Below are positions 33,820-45,989 of a DNA stretch of 64,000 nt, in pieces. Every line of letters starts with the position of its first letter. The first letter of the stretch is position 1. The notes beneath the pieces are model-generated. The model saw only the letters and a list, made by a program, of their open reading frames with translations, was not told the DNA's origin and did no database searches. This DNA comes from Achatina immaculata (Eukaryota; Mollusca; Gastropoda; Stylommatophora; Achatinidae), in assembly GCA_009760885.1 (NCBI GenBank), contig CM019693.1:46506751-46570750 (forward strand), given 5' to 3'. The translations under genes and the position numbers were made by a program.

Positions 33820-35820
33820 GAAAGATAAAATGGATGGCGACTGCAGTAAAACTGGTTTAAATAATAAGGTTAGACAGAGGAGTATGATGTAGTTTTACAA
33901 AATAGCAGAGGGAGTGAGTAAGTGAGAAAAAAACGAATAGAAAGTATGAGAATGTATAAATGAAAAACATACAACATCCGATATTTCAGCATGAGCCTTT
34001 TTCGAGGATTACATGCACAATGGGATAAAAACAAATAACTAAACGAAGAATTTATCTTAATATGGCCTCCTCCAGAAGTAGGAAACAGAAATGCGTGTTG
34101 ATTAGAAGATGCATAGGGACCACTTGGGCCACACAAAGGATAAGCCGATAGAGCCAATCGTAAAGAAGAGGTGGTAGAAAAGGGTAGAGGGAAAGGCAAT
34201 AGAAACATGATGGCTGCTAGAGGAGGTGGAGGGTGGGGGGAGGGAAAAGGGGAAGTGGAGAGATAATGAATGAAGAACATAAACACCTGCAGGGAGAAAA
34301 TGTGAAACTGGTGAATAGGACAAGACCCTATAAACACCAATATATTGCCAGAGAAGAAAAGAGGGGGGCGGTAGGGAGGGGTAGTATCTATTGTACTCTT
34401 CCACCCATCCCAGACTTATTAAGGACTTATTCCTTCTTCCCAGCTTCTTAGGTTGCGACGTTTGTGTAATGAGGATGTGGATTTCCAGGATCAAGGCCAT
34501 AAAATGCTAGATTTCTTCCGTCAACGCGGCTATCCAGAACATGTTCTCTCATCATCTTGGAACCGCATCAGCCTTATATCACGCCAACAAGCCCTCACTC
34601 CTAAACTACACTGTAGCTCGGACAGAGTTAAACTGATACTCATGCACCAGCCTCATAGCTTGGCAGTTAAAAACATACTGTTTCACCATCTCCATCTCCT
34701 CAGGACCGAGCCTGATACACATGAACTTTTTGGAGAACCCCCATTGGTGGTGTACAGACGGGACAAGAACCTCAGGGACCTTTTAATTCGTAGTCACCTT
34801 AAGACAGATGACACTTTTTATGGTACCAGACGTTGCGGATGCTGTAGATGTAACACTTGTCCATTTGTTGTCGAGGCTAGCTAGATCTCCTTCCCTAAGT
34901 CCACGTTATCAGTTCATGAGGGTTTCACCTGTCATGCAATGTTATTTATGCTATTATGTGCAAATGTTGCGGTATGAAGTACATAGGGGAGACAGGTTTA
35001 GCTTAGGAGATCAATTTCACCAGCATCTTAATGATATTTCTAAGAGGGCTTGGACACCTGTGGCTAAACATTTTTGCCTTATCAACCACAGGTGAAAACA
35101 GGACATTTCTGTTAGTGCAATCCGCTCTTGTTCTGCTGATGTACGATCTTGGAGGGTCCTAGAACAGCGCTGTATTTTCCAGACTGGCTGTCTCCACCCA
35201 GCTGGAATTAACAATGTCTTCATCTTTCTGTAACTTCTTTAGTTTTCCACTCCCCTCCCCCTTTTTTTTCACTCTACTTTCTTTCTCCTAGCTACCCCTC
35301 CATACCACCATCCTCTTTTCTTCTCTGGCAACATTTTGGTGTTTATAGGGTCTTGTCCTATTCACCAGTTTCACATTTTCTCCCTGCAGGTGTTTATGTT
35401 CTTCATTCATTATCTTTCCCCTTTTCCCCCTCTCCCCCCCCCCCCAGCAGCTATCATGTTTCTATTGGCTTTCCCCCCATCCCTTTCTACCACTTGTTTT
35501 CCTCCTCTCTCTCTCCACCTCTTCTTTATGATTGGCTCTATCGGCACATCGTTTGTGTGGCCCAAGTGGTCCCTATGCATCTTCTAATCAACACGCATTT
35601 CTGTTTCCTACTTCTGGAGGAGGCCATATTAAGATAAGTTCTTCGTTTAGTTATTTGTTTTTGTCTCATTGTGCATGTAATCCTCAAAAAAGGCTCACGC
35701 TGAAATATCAGATGTTGTATGTTTTTCATTTATACATTCTCATACTTTCTATTTTCTCACTTTACTCACTCCCTCTACCACTTTGTAAAACTACACCATA
35801 CACCTAATTCTAATTTTATT
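33820..35820 (+). mobile_element. PLE-2: Penelope-like element with inverted pLTRs and 13-bp TSD
   Basis: A perfect 13-bp duplication, ATTCCACTTCACT, lies at 33807-33819 and 35821-35833. Inverted terminal arms of about 540 bp (33846-34385 and 35285-35815) enclose a 3' coding remnant. At 34453-34884 the + strand reads MLDFFRQRGYPEHVLSSSWN, YRRDKNLRDLLIRSHLK and CRCNTCPFVVEAS, the post-RT block of PLE proteins. A frameshifted GIY-YIG endonuclease trace follows (TGETGLA... , HLNDISKRAWTP) to about 35095. The RT catalytic part is absent, so the element is 5'-truncated between its arms. Stops and frameshifts make it inactive. Confidence 0.88.
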
Positions 35821-35833
35821 ATTCCACTTCACT

Positions 35834-36239
35834 AAATGGCTACAGGGAATGCAGTCACTAACATCAAGACTCTCTGATGTGAGCGGGGCGGCATCGGGCG
35901 GCTAGTTTAGCCTCTTCTCTGGTATGAGGGCTCTGCCAGAGTGACAATTTAGTTCCTTTCCTGTAGTACAATATTGCCATGGATTTTTCTTTTAATTTAC
36001 AGAACCGTTGCCGGTGCAGCGGAGTTCCTGCACTGAGGTCGACGCTGCTGTAGCATCTAAATAAGGAGTCAAATTGACTAGAGTGGAAGAGATCATTTTT
36101 CAGTATTCATTTTATCCAAAATTAATTAATCTAGAAGTCTGCCACAATTTGTTCTGTGATAATTTGTATTGAAATGAAGACAAGTATTAAAAGAGTATTT
36201 CGAAAAACTTTAGTATAAAATTTAAAATTTGATGATTAA
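35834..36239. other. Unassigned, locally GC-rich sequence
   Basis: It contains a GC-rich patch (GCGGGGCGGCATCGGGCGG near 35883) and a splice-acceptor-like TTTTAATTTACAG at 35990-36001, but no coding frame or recognised RNA. Cannot be assigned. Confidence 0.35.
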
Positions 36240-36900
36240 TGATCAGTAGCGGTATGATCTCTAGCAGCCTTCAACATGTTTCAGCATGTCATCCAACTGG
36301 TGCAGTAATTCTGCCATCCACTGAGCCCATAGGGTGTTCTCCGAGGCAACAAGTGTCTAGGGTTGTTATAAATCGCTCTACCTATTGTGTCTAAAATGTG
36401 TTCATTTGTGTAAAGTCAGGAGAATGAGCAGGTCAAGGAAGATGCATAATATTAACATTACCTCTCTACTTACAGTGTCTTATGACATAGTGCATTGTCA
36501 TGCATAAAAATAAAATGAGCACTAAGCTGTCTCATTTTAGGGGATAATGAGGAGTCTGAAGACCTCATCAAATACCTCTGGGCATTTATAGTCCCCATTA
36601 TAAAGACATGGATATCAGTTCAACTACCTTCTCAAATCATCAGACTGCTTCCTCATTATCTATCATGTTGTACAGTTGTATTTAACAGACCTTTTTCCAG
36701 CTAGTCTTCAGACCTGTTGATGACATTTTTAAATTCCAAATGAAATCTAGATTCATCACTGAAGACAACATAGCACCACTGATGTGCAGTCTGCCCACTG
36801 TGTTGTCTTGCCAAATTCAGACAAGCTTGACGTTGCTGTCATTGAGAGGGATCCAAACTGCAGGTATTCTTGAAAGTCAACTTGATGAAGTTGATTCCTG
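36240..36900 (-). pseudogene. Tc1-like transposase relic
   Basis: Minus-strand fragments include AHFIFMHDNALCHKT (about 36520-36480), the Tc1 catalytic block where HDNAxxH carries the second Asp, followed by LPDL/SPDF-like and then LLHQLDDMLKHVEGC near 36310-36270, comparable to the IxxLxxSMxxRC ending. Heavily frameshifted; no ends found. The wording is closer to Tc1 than mariner. Confidence 0.55.
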
Positions 36901-36904
36901 ATGA

Positions 36905-37420
36905 TTTACTACAAGAGAAAGCTGTGAGAATCAGTGAGTTTATAGCAGACTGAATTGGTAAGTCCTGAAGGACTGATAGTGATATCAATGTTTAGAAAGT
37001 TTACAGACATTGTAGAGACACGGGAGGTGAAAGGAATCACAGGATTAAGCCTCTTAACAAAGCTGATAAAGCTGTCAAGATCCTTCTCTGGCACGAATGT
37101 GACGCCGATGTAGCGTATGTAGAAGGCTGGGAAAAGTCCTCTGTAAGATTCCATGACTTTATGTTCGAAATGACCCATGAACAGACATGCACAGCTAGGG
37201 CCCTTTTTGATACCCATAGCCACACTACTGATCTGGTTTTAAAAAAAAAGGCCACTGAATTCAAACAAGAATTTTCCATTCAAATTCTTTCTCCCTGTGT
37301 TTTCAGGTTGGCAGAACTGTTATATGCATTTCAAAACAAAAATACAGTGGAAACGTACTTTGTTATCCCTGTCTCCGAGTTGGAATTGGTTCACATTTCA
37401 TGTGGTCTCATGTAATTTCA
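36905..37420 (-). pseudogene. Penelope-like RT relic (palm to thumb)
   Basis: The minus-strand frame (37223-36909) reads MAMGIKKGPSCACLFMGHFE, then FYIRYIGVTFVP, then NFLNIDITISPSGLTNSVCY and ending TDSHSFLL. PLE RTs show GTAMGTKMAPSYANLFM, RYIDDIF and FLDV...TDxHxYL in that order. The catalytic YIDD is YIGV here, so RT is dead. A frameshifted upstream part continues in 37279-37037. This is the RT part missing from PLE-2 and PLE-3, but I cannot say it is the same family. Confidence 0.75.
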
Positions 37421-39035
37421 TTCTTCATTCAGATGTCTTCATAAGAGAGATATTTTCTATTGGTGATGCCATGTCTCCTTTGCGGCTCCATGCCAGTAGA
37501 AAATGAGGATCTGTATGACAAAACACAAACTCTGGTAGTCAAGGAATTACTTCATTTAAGGTGCAACATCTTCCCTGCCCATTGTCTTATAGTTTACTTA
37601 TTTTTGGAGACCACATTGGTTGAAAATTTTACACTCTGATGAGGAAAATGTTTTACCTTTATCAGTATCATAGCTCTGAAAGCGCTTTCTCACTACTGAC
37701 AGTGTGTTAGAAAAACCCATGTTCATGTTTTATATTACTGATGTTACAATAATTGCATGAAGTTTTTTCAGTATGCCTAAGAGAAAGTGTACCTTTCAGG
37801 AAAAAATATTCATAGGAATGGTTTTTCATTAAACGAAGAGAAAGACCATGACGCAGAATGTATAATGTGTAAGTGTTACATTTCCATTGCGTGTGATGGT
37901 AGAAGGGACATAAAAGATCATGTAGCAAGCAAAAAGCATAAATCAAACGTTGTATTCTACAAGCATTTCTAAAAGACTTGACAGTTATTTTGTGCCCACA
38001 TCTTCTGAACATGAAAAAAAAAATCAATGCAAGCAGTGTAACTGAAAATGTGCTATCACACAATTAAAAATCATATGTTGTTCAATGCAATGAACTACAC
38101 TACCAAGTTAAGCTCCAAAACTTTTAATGATTCCAAAACAGCAAAAAATGTGACATTGTGGAGAACTAAAGCAACGGAAATAATAAAATACATTTTACAA
38201 TGTAGCTCCTGACACTGCCAAACAATAATGTGATAATTTAACAAATGCCCACTATTCTGGTATTGTGATCAATGCTAGTAACCATTATGCTGAGAAAATT
38301 TTCCCATTGATTGTTCAGTACTTTAATCCCAAAAATGGTACGACTATAAAAGTGCTCAAACTGGATTCCTTAAAAAGTGAAACTACTTCTGAAATAAGCA
38401 ATTACTGTCTTAATGCATTAGAAGAAAACAATGTTGATAAATATAAATGCATTGCATTCTGTGGTGACAATGCAAATACAAATTTTGGTGGAGCATGATG
38501 AACTGGTATGAACAATGTGTCCACAAAAATGAAGCATGAACTAAATGAAAATCTTCTGATTGTCAGTTGCCCCGTGCACATACTTCATAGTGAAGTAAAT
38601 GCAGCAGCTGATAACTGTAGAAACCATGATAACTGTTCAATTATTTCTCAATATATACCACATGCCAAGAGTGCCTGAAAGGAATTTGTGGATGTAGATT
38701 ACCCCAAATTTCAGTCACATACAACAACAAAAAAGTGGTTATCTTTACTTCCTTCACTGAAAGGAGTACAACAGATTTATGAAGCACAAAAATAATTTTT
38801 CCTTTCAGAAGAAAACACCAAAAATCTTGATTACCCTGTATGAAAATCCCCAAAGTGAACCCTATCTTTGATTTGTCCAGAGTCAGATATTTAATAAACA
38901 AGTACTTAAACTGGAGAAAGCAGGTAGTAGCATCTTAGAGGTAGGTGTCATTTTAGAGGAAGCCCTTACGTTGATAAATCAGGGGAAAGAAGAAAGATTC
39001 CTTCTTTAATGGTGAAATCTATTGTGAAACGAGCA

Positions 39036-40345
39036 AAACATCCTTCCCATGCCATTAAACGTCACATAGGGCTCGCATAGTTGTTTGCCAAGTTTTCCTG
39101 TTCTCTGCGAGTCTTTCAACCTCATCAAGGGATTTTATGCCCACTAAACTCACTTCTCTTAACAATGTCCTCTTTAGAGTTTCACGCAGTCGACCTCATT
39201 TCTTCGGCCTGTTGTGCTCCTATAGCAGTATTTTGCATGTTAGGATGTAAGATAGATAACTCATCTGAGAATTTTCTTAAGTAACCAGCTTTTTGTGAGT
39301 AGAGTCCATCTGCCTTGTATCAACAGGACGAGGGTCACAGTTAAGGTATGACAGGAAAAAGGATCAGGTGAGAGAGAAATCATATGACTGAGGGACAGCT
39401 GTGTTTTGTTTATCGTCTGAGACAGACAAAGATTAGCCTGTTGGAAATGTTGTTGTTTAGTGAAATAGATGTAGAATAGAGTGTATTAGGTTGTTTTGAT
39501 GGTGACAGTAGTCTGCTGGGAACATATATCGTGTCAATGGATTTTGTTGATGCCTTTTGTCGTTCTCGTCATATCGCTCATCGTCACCCCATGCATCATT
39601 AAAGTCATTTCAGCTGTAAAGTTGCTGCTTCTGTATTACTATTTCCACTGAGAGAGAATGAACCTGGGAGCAAGTAAATCTGTGAAGTGAGTAACAAAAC
39701 AGATGCAAAACAACGTAGAATAGTCACAGATTAAATGAGATAAAATATTAACAGTAATTGATAAAGTCAACACTTGACGTTGTAAACAGAAAGAACATTA
39801 TTCCAGTGGACAATAATGGAAATTTACAGAGAGATGAGCAACAAGTTTACATTTTACACAGAAGAATCGCCCCGAGTAAACTGCTTTAAGTGGTGCTCGC
39901 GACTGGCACTGTCTTTCTCGGCCAACAATAACATCACCGGCGACACTGCTTTCATTAATGCTTTTTTTCATGTTCTGCATTACTCCTTCGTAATGCAGAG
40001 TCTAGGCGTTATTTTTCATGGTCAACTGTTTTAAGTGAGGCAATGTTCCTTTCACGGAAGGCTTGATGTTGTAAACAGAAAGAACATTACTCCAGTGGAC
40101 AATATTGGAAATTTACAGAGAGATGAGCAACAAGTTTACATCTATACATAGAAGAGCAGAAGATTTGAATCACATAGATAATCCTGCTTTACTCCACTTG
40201 ATAGCTTGTTTTGGTATTCTCTCATTGATTCTTTTCATCACATGGCCTACGCATGTCTATCTTCTTTTTTTGATCACCCATGAGACAAGTTGTTGTTTGC
40301 TCATCTGTCTTATCTCTGTGGTGTTCTTGAATTCTGTAGGTATCA
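39036..40345 (-). mobile_element. Family A LINE 3' fragment nested in hAT, itself split by another insertion
   Basis: 39040-39225 and 40186-40345 are two adjacent pieces of the family A 3' end in minus orientation, equivalent to 47391-47690. The junction is in the sequence for the GRRKRGRPR region (CGGCCTGTTGTGCTCC | CTCCACTTGATAGC). The piece between (39226-40185) is foreign. This gives an order: hAT, then family A, then the 0.96-kb insertion. Confidence 0.75.
39226..40185. mobile_element. Unclassified 0.96-kb insertion with an internal 78-bp direct repeat
   Basis: It sits between the two halves of a family A fragment with a possible 4-bp duplication CTCC. Its ends are weakly inverted: TATAGCAGTATTTTGCATGT versus TAAAGCAGGATTATCTATGT (reverse complement of the right end). 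Two near-identical blocks (39770-39850, 40060-40140) contain TTGTAAACAGAAAGAACATT and GGAAATTTACAGAGAGATGA. No significant frame. It could be a MITE-like DNA element. Confidence 0.4.
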
Positions 40346-40815
40346 ACTGAACACAAAAATACATTTTCTTTTGAAGTAGAAGAGTGTTATGAACAGTTGA
40401 ATGACACCTTTGAATGAATTTTCTGTCTGTAAATGGATGATGTTTGGTTCTGTACCAGCATGGTTTGAAGTGGAAGAAACTGTAAAGCTTCTGCAAGACA
40501 AAGCCTAGTCAAATGATGATTCACTATTGTTTGATCACTTCACATATTTGGATTAGTAAATCCATTCAGGAAAAGTGGACCTGTTTCTTTGGACAGTCTG
40601 AATCTTTGGAGCAGCATTCATAGTTATTAAACTGTCAGTTTATCTTTAGTGTTCCTGGTTGTAATGCCAGTATAGAAATGGCATTCTTTCCTCATGAATG
40701 TGCAATGAACAAAGAAATGAAATTACCTTCACATCACAAAATTAAATGTGCTTTTATTCATCAAATGAGCTGCTCAGATTTCCATGATTATGTCAGTCGG
40801 AAAGCAAGATGTTCT

Positions 40816-41638
40816 TTCCAGAACTTTGAAGTCAGATAAATACTAGGAGCAGGATGACAAGATCTTGAAGGTACATATTTGAAAATAAAATAAATTTGTA
40901 CTCAGACAAAGAATATTCTACATCCAATGAATTAATTCTGAGCTATTTTAATTTCAAAATGCATGCCAAGTGTAAGGCATTTAAAATAGGTATTATACAT
41001 ACACAAAATACTAATTATTTATGCTCTTCAGAGCTAACTGATGTCATGTGTATGGTGTAAGTTATATTCTTTCCCTGGAAAATGCTATCTGAAAACAAAA
41101 TTCTTAGATTATAGAACACGTCTGCTATTCTATATTAGTAGCCAGTGATGACACTCATTTTCTTTTTTCAGTCTGAGAAAAATGTCCCAACTTTTCATTT
41201 ACAGAATCTGGCAACCCTTGAATTAAAAATCTACTTGAAGGCACTGAACATAGAAACATTTCTCATCAATTCCAACATGCTGGAGTGATGTAAAAATAAT
41301 ATAAGCTATTTACATTTTTAAACTAGATTTTCTTTTTTCTTCAGGAAAGTTATTCACATTATATTTCATGTTGCATTTATGCACTTCATGCCAAGTATCA
41401 AGTCAAATCTCACAGCAAGTCTCAAATTGAAAATTTAAATTTAAAGTGATATCCACCAAAATGCATGTAGGATCCAGTCCACCTTCACAATCACACTGTA
41501 AACAAGATACCAACTGCTCGTGATTTAAAGATGATGATTTATTTATATCCTCCTCCTTCAGACATCGAAATGACAGTTGATAAAATGAGATGTGATGACT
41601 GGAAAAAAATACAAATTTCAAAGTGCAGAAAAAAAAAC
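40816..41638. other. Unassigned AT-rich sequence
   Basis: About 820 bp after the hAT C-terminus. No frame, array or element end recognised up to the T-rich start of the inverted-repeat compound at 41639. Confidence 0.45.
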
Positions 41639-44600
41639 ATTTTTTTTTTTCTTTTCCTTCAGCAGCAGAAGAAGAGGAAGTAGAAGACTGCAAAAGACAA
41701 TAGATCGGGTACGGAAAAATGATATTGTTTTAATAATGGAGAATTTTAATGCAAAGATTGATGCAGAAGATGAAAGATATGTTGTGGGAAAATGATTAGA
41801 TATGCTGATGATACGGTATTACTGTCCACAACACAAAAAGGAATGGAAAAACTAATTATGTCAGTCCATAAGAATAGTGAAGAGCAAAACCTCTTATCTT
41901 AATGCGAAGAAAACTAAATAGATAACAACTGATAAAACAAATAAGGCAGCTAAAATATGTATCAATGATAATCAATTGGAAGAAGTGGAGAGTTTTGAAT
42001 ATCTTGGATCATTCATTCATTCATTTGCATGTCCCTTGTGGGCTTTGCCTCCCTAAAAGCACTCCTGTAGGCCTCTCAGTTGTGAGCAAGATGGCCTGCT
42101 GCTGATGCATCCATTTGCAGATCATCAACGATGCCTTACAGCCATCTTCGCCTTGGTCTTGCTCTCTCTCTTTTTCCCATGGTGTACCCTTTCAAGGTGG
42201 TCTTCTCTAGATTATCATGACATTTAATGTGTCCAAAATATTTAAGTTTTCTCTCTTTAATCCTCTTTACTACCCAGCCTTCTTCAATATTAAGTTCTTG
42301 TAGTATGGATATATTTGTTCTTTTTTGTGTCCATGAAATTTGAAGAACTCTTCTGTAGCATTTACATTCAAAGGCATTTATGTGTTTCTCAGCTGTTTTG
42401 TTAAGTGTCCAGGTCTCACAAGCATATGTTGCGATGGGAAAGATGTATGCCCTTAACAATCTTATTTTTGTGATTTTGTCTGTTAATCTTCACAGATTCT
42501 TTAGTTGTTTTACTTTCTGAAGAGTGATAGATGTCCTCCTTTTAATTTCCCTCATTGTATCTCCATTATTAGTTGGTAGTGATCCAAGATATTCAAGACT
42601 CTCCACCTCTTCCAATTTTTCTTCATTGATACATATTTCAGCTGCCTTGTTTGTTTTGTCAGTTGTCATCAATTTAGTTTTCTTTGCATTAAGATAGAGG
42701 TTTTGCTCTTCGTTGTTCTTACAGACTGACATAATTAGTTTTTCCATTCCTTTTTGTGTTGTGGACAGTAATACTGTGTCATCAGCATATCTAATCTCTG
42801 GTATTTCATAACCTCCAATTGTTATGGCATCATAATATTCTTTGTCTACATCTTCTCTAACATTCCTCATTATATTTTAAGTATACAAGTTAAATAAGTA
42901 AGGTGACAATATGCACCCCTGACAGACCCCTTGTTTTATGTCAAACCAAGTTGTTTCACCATTTACTGCTTTTTGGTCTAGATACAGCAGTGATGTTAAT
43001 TGTATCAAATGTGTTGGAAATCCCATTTTTTCCATTATTTCCCAAAGTTTCTGGTGTTGTACACAATCAAATGCCTTTGAGTAGTCTATAAAGGATACAT
43101 ATAGATTCACATTAAACTCTCTGCATTTCTCTATTATTAATCTTATATTGAATATATGATCTCTTGATCCTCTTCCTTGCCTGAAACCAGCTTGGACCAT
43201 ATTGACTTCTTCTTCTGTTTTCTTTTGAAGTCTACCCATTATGATTTTTAACAGAATTTTACTGGCATGACTAATCAGGGCAACAGTTCTATAGTTTGTG
43301 CATAATTTCAGGTTAGCTTTTTTGGCAGTGGTATGAATACAGTTCTTTTCCATTCTTTTGGCCAAATACCTGAATGACATATCTTTTTACTTAGTGCATG
43401 ATAGATTGTTGCACATTCCTTTCCTCCTGCTTAATAAATTCAGCTGTTATCTCATCACATCCTGGTGATTTACCATTTTTCAGATTCTTTATTGCCCATA
43501 AAACTTCTTCTATTGTCGGTTTGGGTTCTTTCTCCTCCAATAATAACTCACACTGTTGATTTCCGCTTTCACAGTCAGTTGTTTCATACATTCCTCTGCA
43601 ATATTCCTTCTATCTTTTTAGAATTTCCTCTGTCTCTGTCAAGGTATTCCCCATCTCATCACAAAGTACATTAGCTTATGTGTGACATTTCTTGTCAGTG
43701 TCTTCATTTCTTTAAAGATTTCACCATCTTTTCCATGCTTCTGGTGTCCTCCTATTCTTTCACAACAATCGTGTATGTACTGTTTTTTTTGTCTTTTCTT
43801 ATGTTTCTTCATACTTCTTTTGTTAAAGATTTATACTCCTCTTTGTTGTTGTTTGTCACTTTCCACTGTGTCTTTATTTCTCCACATTGTTTTATCAGTT
43901 CTAGTGTGCCTACTGTAATCCATCCATTCTTCTGTGCTTTTTTCTTTACTGGAACCACATCTTTAGTCATTGTTATTAAGATATCTCTGGCCTGCATAGC
44001 CAATTCATCTGGTATCATCTCCTCATATACAGCCATCAGGATTTTGAAATGGTTCTTCACTTCTATACCATATTGTTCTGATATTTTTGTAAGATAAAAG
44101 CGGAGTGGTCTTGATCCCGTAACTGTTTTTTTTTTATCTTTATCTTCATGTCTGCTATTATCTTGGATCATTACTAACTAATAATGGAGATACAATGAGG
44201 GAAATTAAAAGGAGGACATCTATCGCTCTTCAAAAAGTAAAATAACTAAAGAAGCAGTGGAGAGAAACAGACAAAACTACAAAAATAAGATTGTTAAGGG
44301 CATGCATCTTTCCCATCGCAACATACGCCTGTGAGACTTGGACACTTAACAAAACAGCTGAGAAACAAATGCCTTTGAATGTAAATGCTACAAGAGTTCT
44401 TCAAGTATTATGGACACAAAAAATGACAAATATATCCATACTACAAGAACTTAATATTGAAGAAGGCTGGCTAGTAAAGAGGATTAAACAGAAAAAACTT
44501 AAATATTTTGGATACATTAAACATCATGAGAATTTAGAGAAGACAGTCTTGGAAGGGTACATCATGGGAAAAAGAAAGAGAGGAAGACCAAAGCGAAGAT

Positions 44601-45119
44601 GGCTGCAAGACATTGATAATCTGCAAATGGATGCATCAGCAGCAGGCCATCTTGCTTACAAACGAGAGGCCTACAGGAGAGCTGTTAGGGAGGCAAAGTT
44701 CCGCAAGGGACATGCAAATGAATGAATGAATGATCCAAGATATTCAAAACTCTCCACTTCTTCCTATTGTTCCTCGCTGATATATATTTCAGCTGCCTTA
44801 TTTGTTTTGTCAGTTGTCATCTATTTAGTTTTCTTCTCATTAGCATAGTGGTTTTGCTCTTCACTATTCTTATGAACTGACATAATTAGTTTTTCCATTC
44901 CTTTTTGTGTTGTGGACAGTAATACTGTATCATCAGCATATCTAATCATTCTCCCACAACATATCTTTCGTCTTCTGCTCTTTCTGTACCAATCTTTGCA
45001 TTAAAATTCCCCATTATTAATACAATATCATTTTTCCGTACCAGGTCTATCGTTGTGTGCAGTGTTATAAAAGTGTTCTACTTACTCTTCTTCTGCTGCT
45101 GAAGGAAAAGAAAAAAAAT
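41639..45119. mobile_element. Inverted-repeat compound built from family B RTE pieces
   Basis: Layout: X (41639-42013, +), a family B copy (42014-44159, minus), Y (44160-44730, +), X reversed (44730-45119, minus). X is a deletion derivative joining the endonuclease (MENFNAKIDAEDERYVVGK) directly to the RT palm (MIRYADDTVLLS); its left edge is a T-run then CTTTTCCTTCAG. Y is the family B C-terminus and (GAAT)n tail. The nested copy has a perfect 13-bp TSD ATCTTGGATCATT (42001-42013, 44160-44172), so X and Y are one interrupted element. The reversed X then makes the whole region a long inverted repeat with arms of about 950 bp. The two X copies share deletion and stop codons but differ by roughly 10 percent by eye. 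Confidence 0.75.
42014..44159 (-). mobile_element. Family B RTE LINE (BovB-like), 5'-truncated, best copy
   Basis: Read from 44159. The linker starts KKTVTGSRPLRFYLTKISEQ and runs to 43660; then QCELLLEEKEPKPTIEEVLW (43591-43391) and RT at 43380-42877 with MVQAGFRQGRGSRDHIFNIR, SFIDYSKAFDCVQHQKLWEI (motif A) and GVCQGCILSPYLFNLYT (motif B). Next is IRYADDTVLLSTTQKGMEKL (catalytic box, intact; 42870-42490). The thumb and C-terminus (42459-42136) show ATYACETWTLNKTAEK and FGHIKCHDNLEKTTLKG. The tail is TCATTCATTCATT at 42010-42022. Order and wording match the RTE clade including BovB. A few frameshifts; no endonuclease. Confidence 0.88.
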
Positions 45120-45985
45120 GAGACCAGAGCAGAGTCTTGGAGAGTCTATGGATATCTGAATTTTTTATATCTCCTGTCTTTGCTTGCATTTTAATGGTTA
45201 CTCTTTCTCCTGCATAGATTTTTCAGCAGGGCTCCTTACTGTGACACGCTACCTTTAAGTCACTGAAGTGAAGTCTTAAATTGCAATCTTCAAGTCATTA
45301 CCATCAAACCTAAATTTAAGTCACTATCTTAAAGTCTTAAGTCCTTACCATCAAATCTCAGTGTTTACCTTCAACCTTTAAGTCTCAAGACTGGTATAAA
45401 ACTGTTAACCTTCAAGTCTGAAACTTGTAATGTTACTATTTGTGCCAAGCTGCAAGAGTTACATTGACCTGCTTCCTGTTTAAATAATTCAGTTGGTTTC
45501 AGTTACAGACTAGGATTTATTATGCTGGTCAGGGGAAAGTCTGAACATCTCAAAAGCAGTAACAGAGAGCAGAAAGAAAGAAACCATTCTGGACTTCTGA
45601 TATATACAGTTGGACTAGCACATGCAAGATCATTAAATGGGCTTATTCTTTCACCTTGAAATCAGCCAAACATAAATGAGGACATGCTGATAGCTAAAAT
45701 AGCCATATAAGTTGTGATTATTTGAAAAAAGAAAGAGAATGTTTTTAAATAGCATGCCAACCAACACAGAAGATACAATGCAGCTACTGTATGCATCTAG
45801 TAGCAGGTCTTGATAACAAACTGCCATTTGCCTCCTTCCACTATGAGCATTAACTGTCAAGCCACATCTGCTAAATTGTGCACTTGTACAAGCTGTTAAT
45901 CAGATTATTAAAAGTAACAATGAAAGAACTTGAAGAACAATGCGTGTATTTGAAATTTTGCTACAGACTTAGTACAAACTTTATA
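45120..45985. repeat. Unassigned region with a degenerate AAGTC-rich repeat
   Basis: 45240-45420 holds loose copies of AAGTCACTNNCATCAAACCT-like text (for example AAGTCATTACCATCAAACCT and AAGTCCTTACCATCAAATCT). The rest shows no frame or element. Confidence 0.4.
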
Positions 45986-45989
45986 GAAA

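Larger units (their letters stand above)
37773..40815 (+). pseudogene. hAT-superfamily transposase (ZBED-like), interrupted by nested LINE
   Basis: The start MPKRKCTF at 37773 is followed, after a frameshift, by a BED-type finger CIMCKCYISIACDGRRDI...H...H (37857-37940). Then TTKLSSKTFNDSKTAKNVT, a 78-residue frame (38265-38498) with YKCIAFCGDNANTNFGGA, then SCPVHILHSEVNAAADN and KKWLSLLPSLKG. The FCGDNxNTNFGG block is typical of ZBED/hAT proteins. The frame breaks at 39035, where a family A LINE fragment entered, and resumes after about 40345, ending SVPGCNASIEMAF...FHDYVS, the hAT dimerisation region (40650-40800). Many stops; inactive. Confidence 0.8.

Noticed and set aside
41785..41815. 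The X deletion as the result of splicing
   Set aside because: The right side of the deleted part ends AG, but no GT is found at the left side of the junction.
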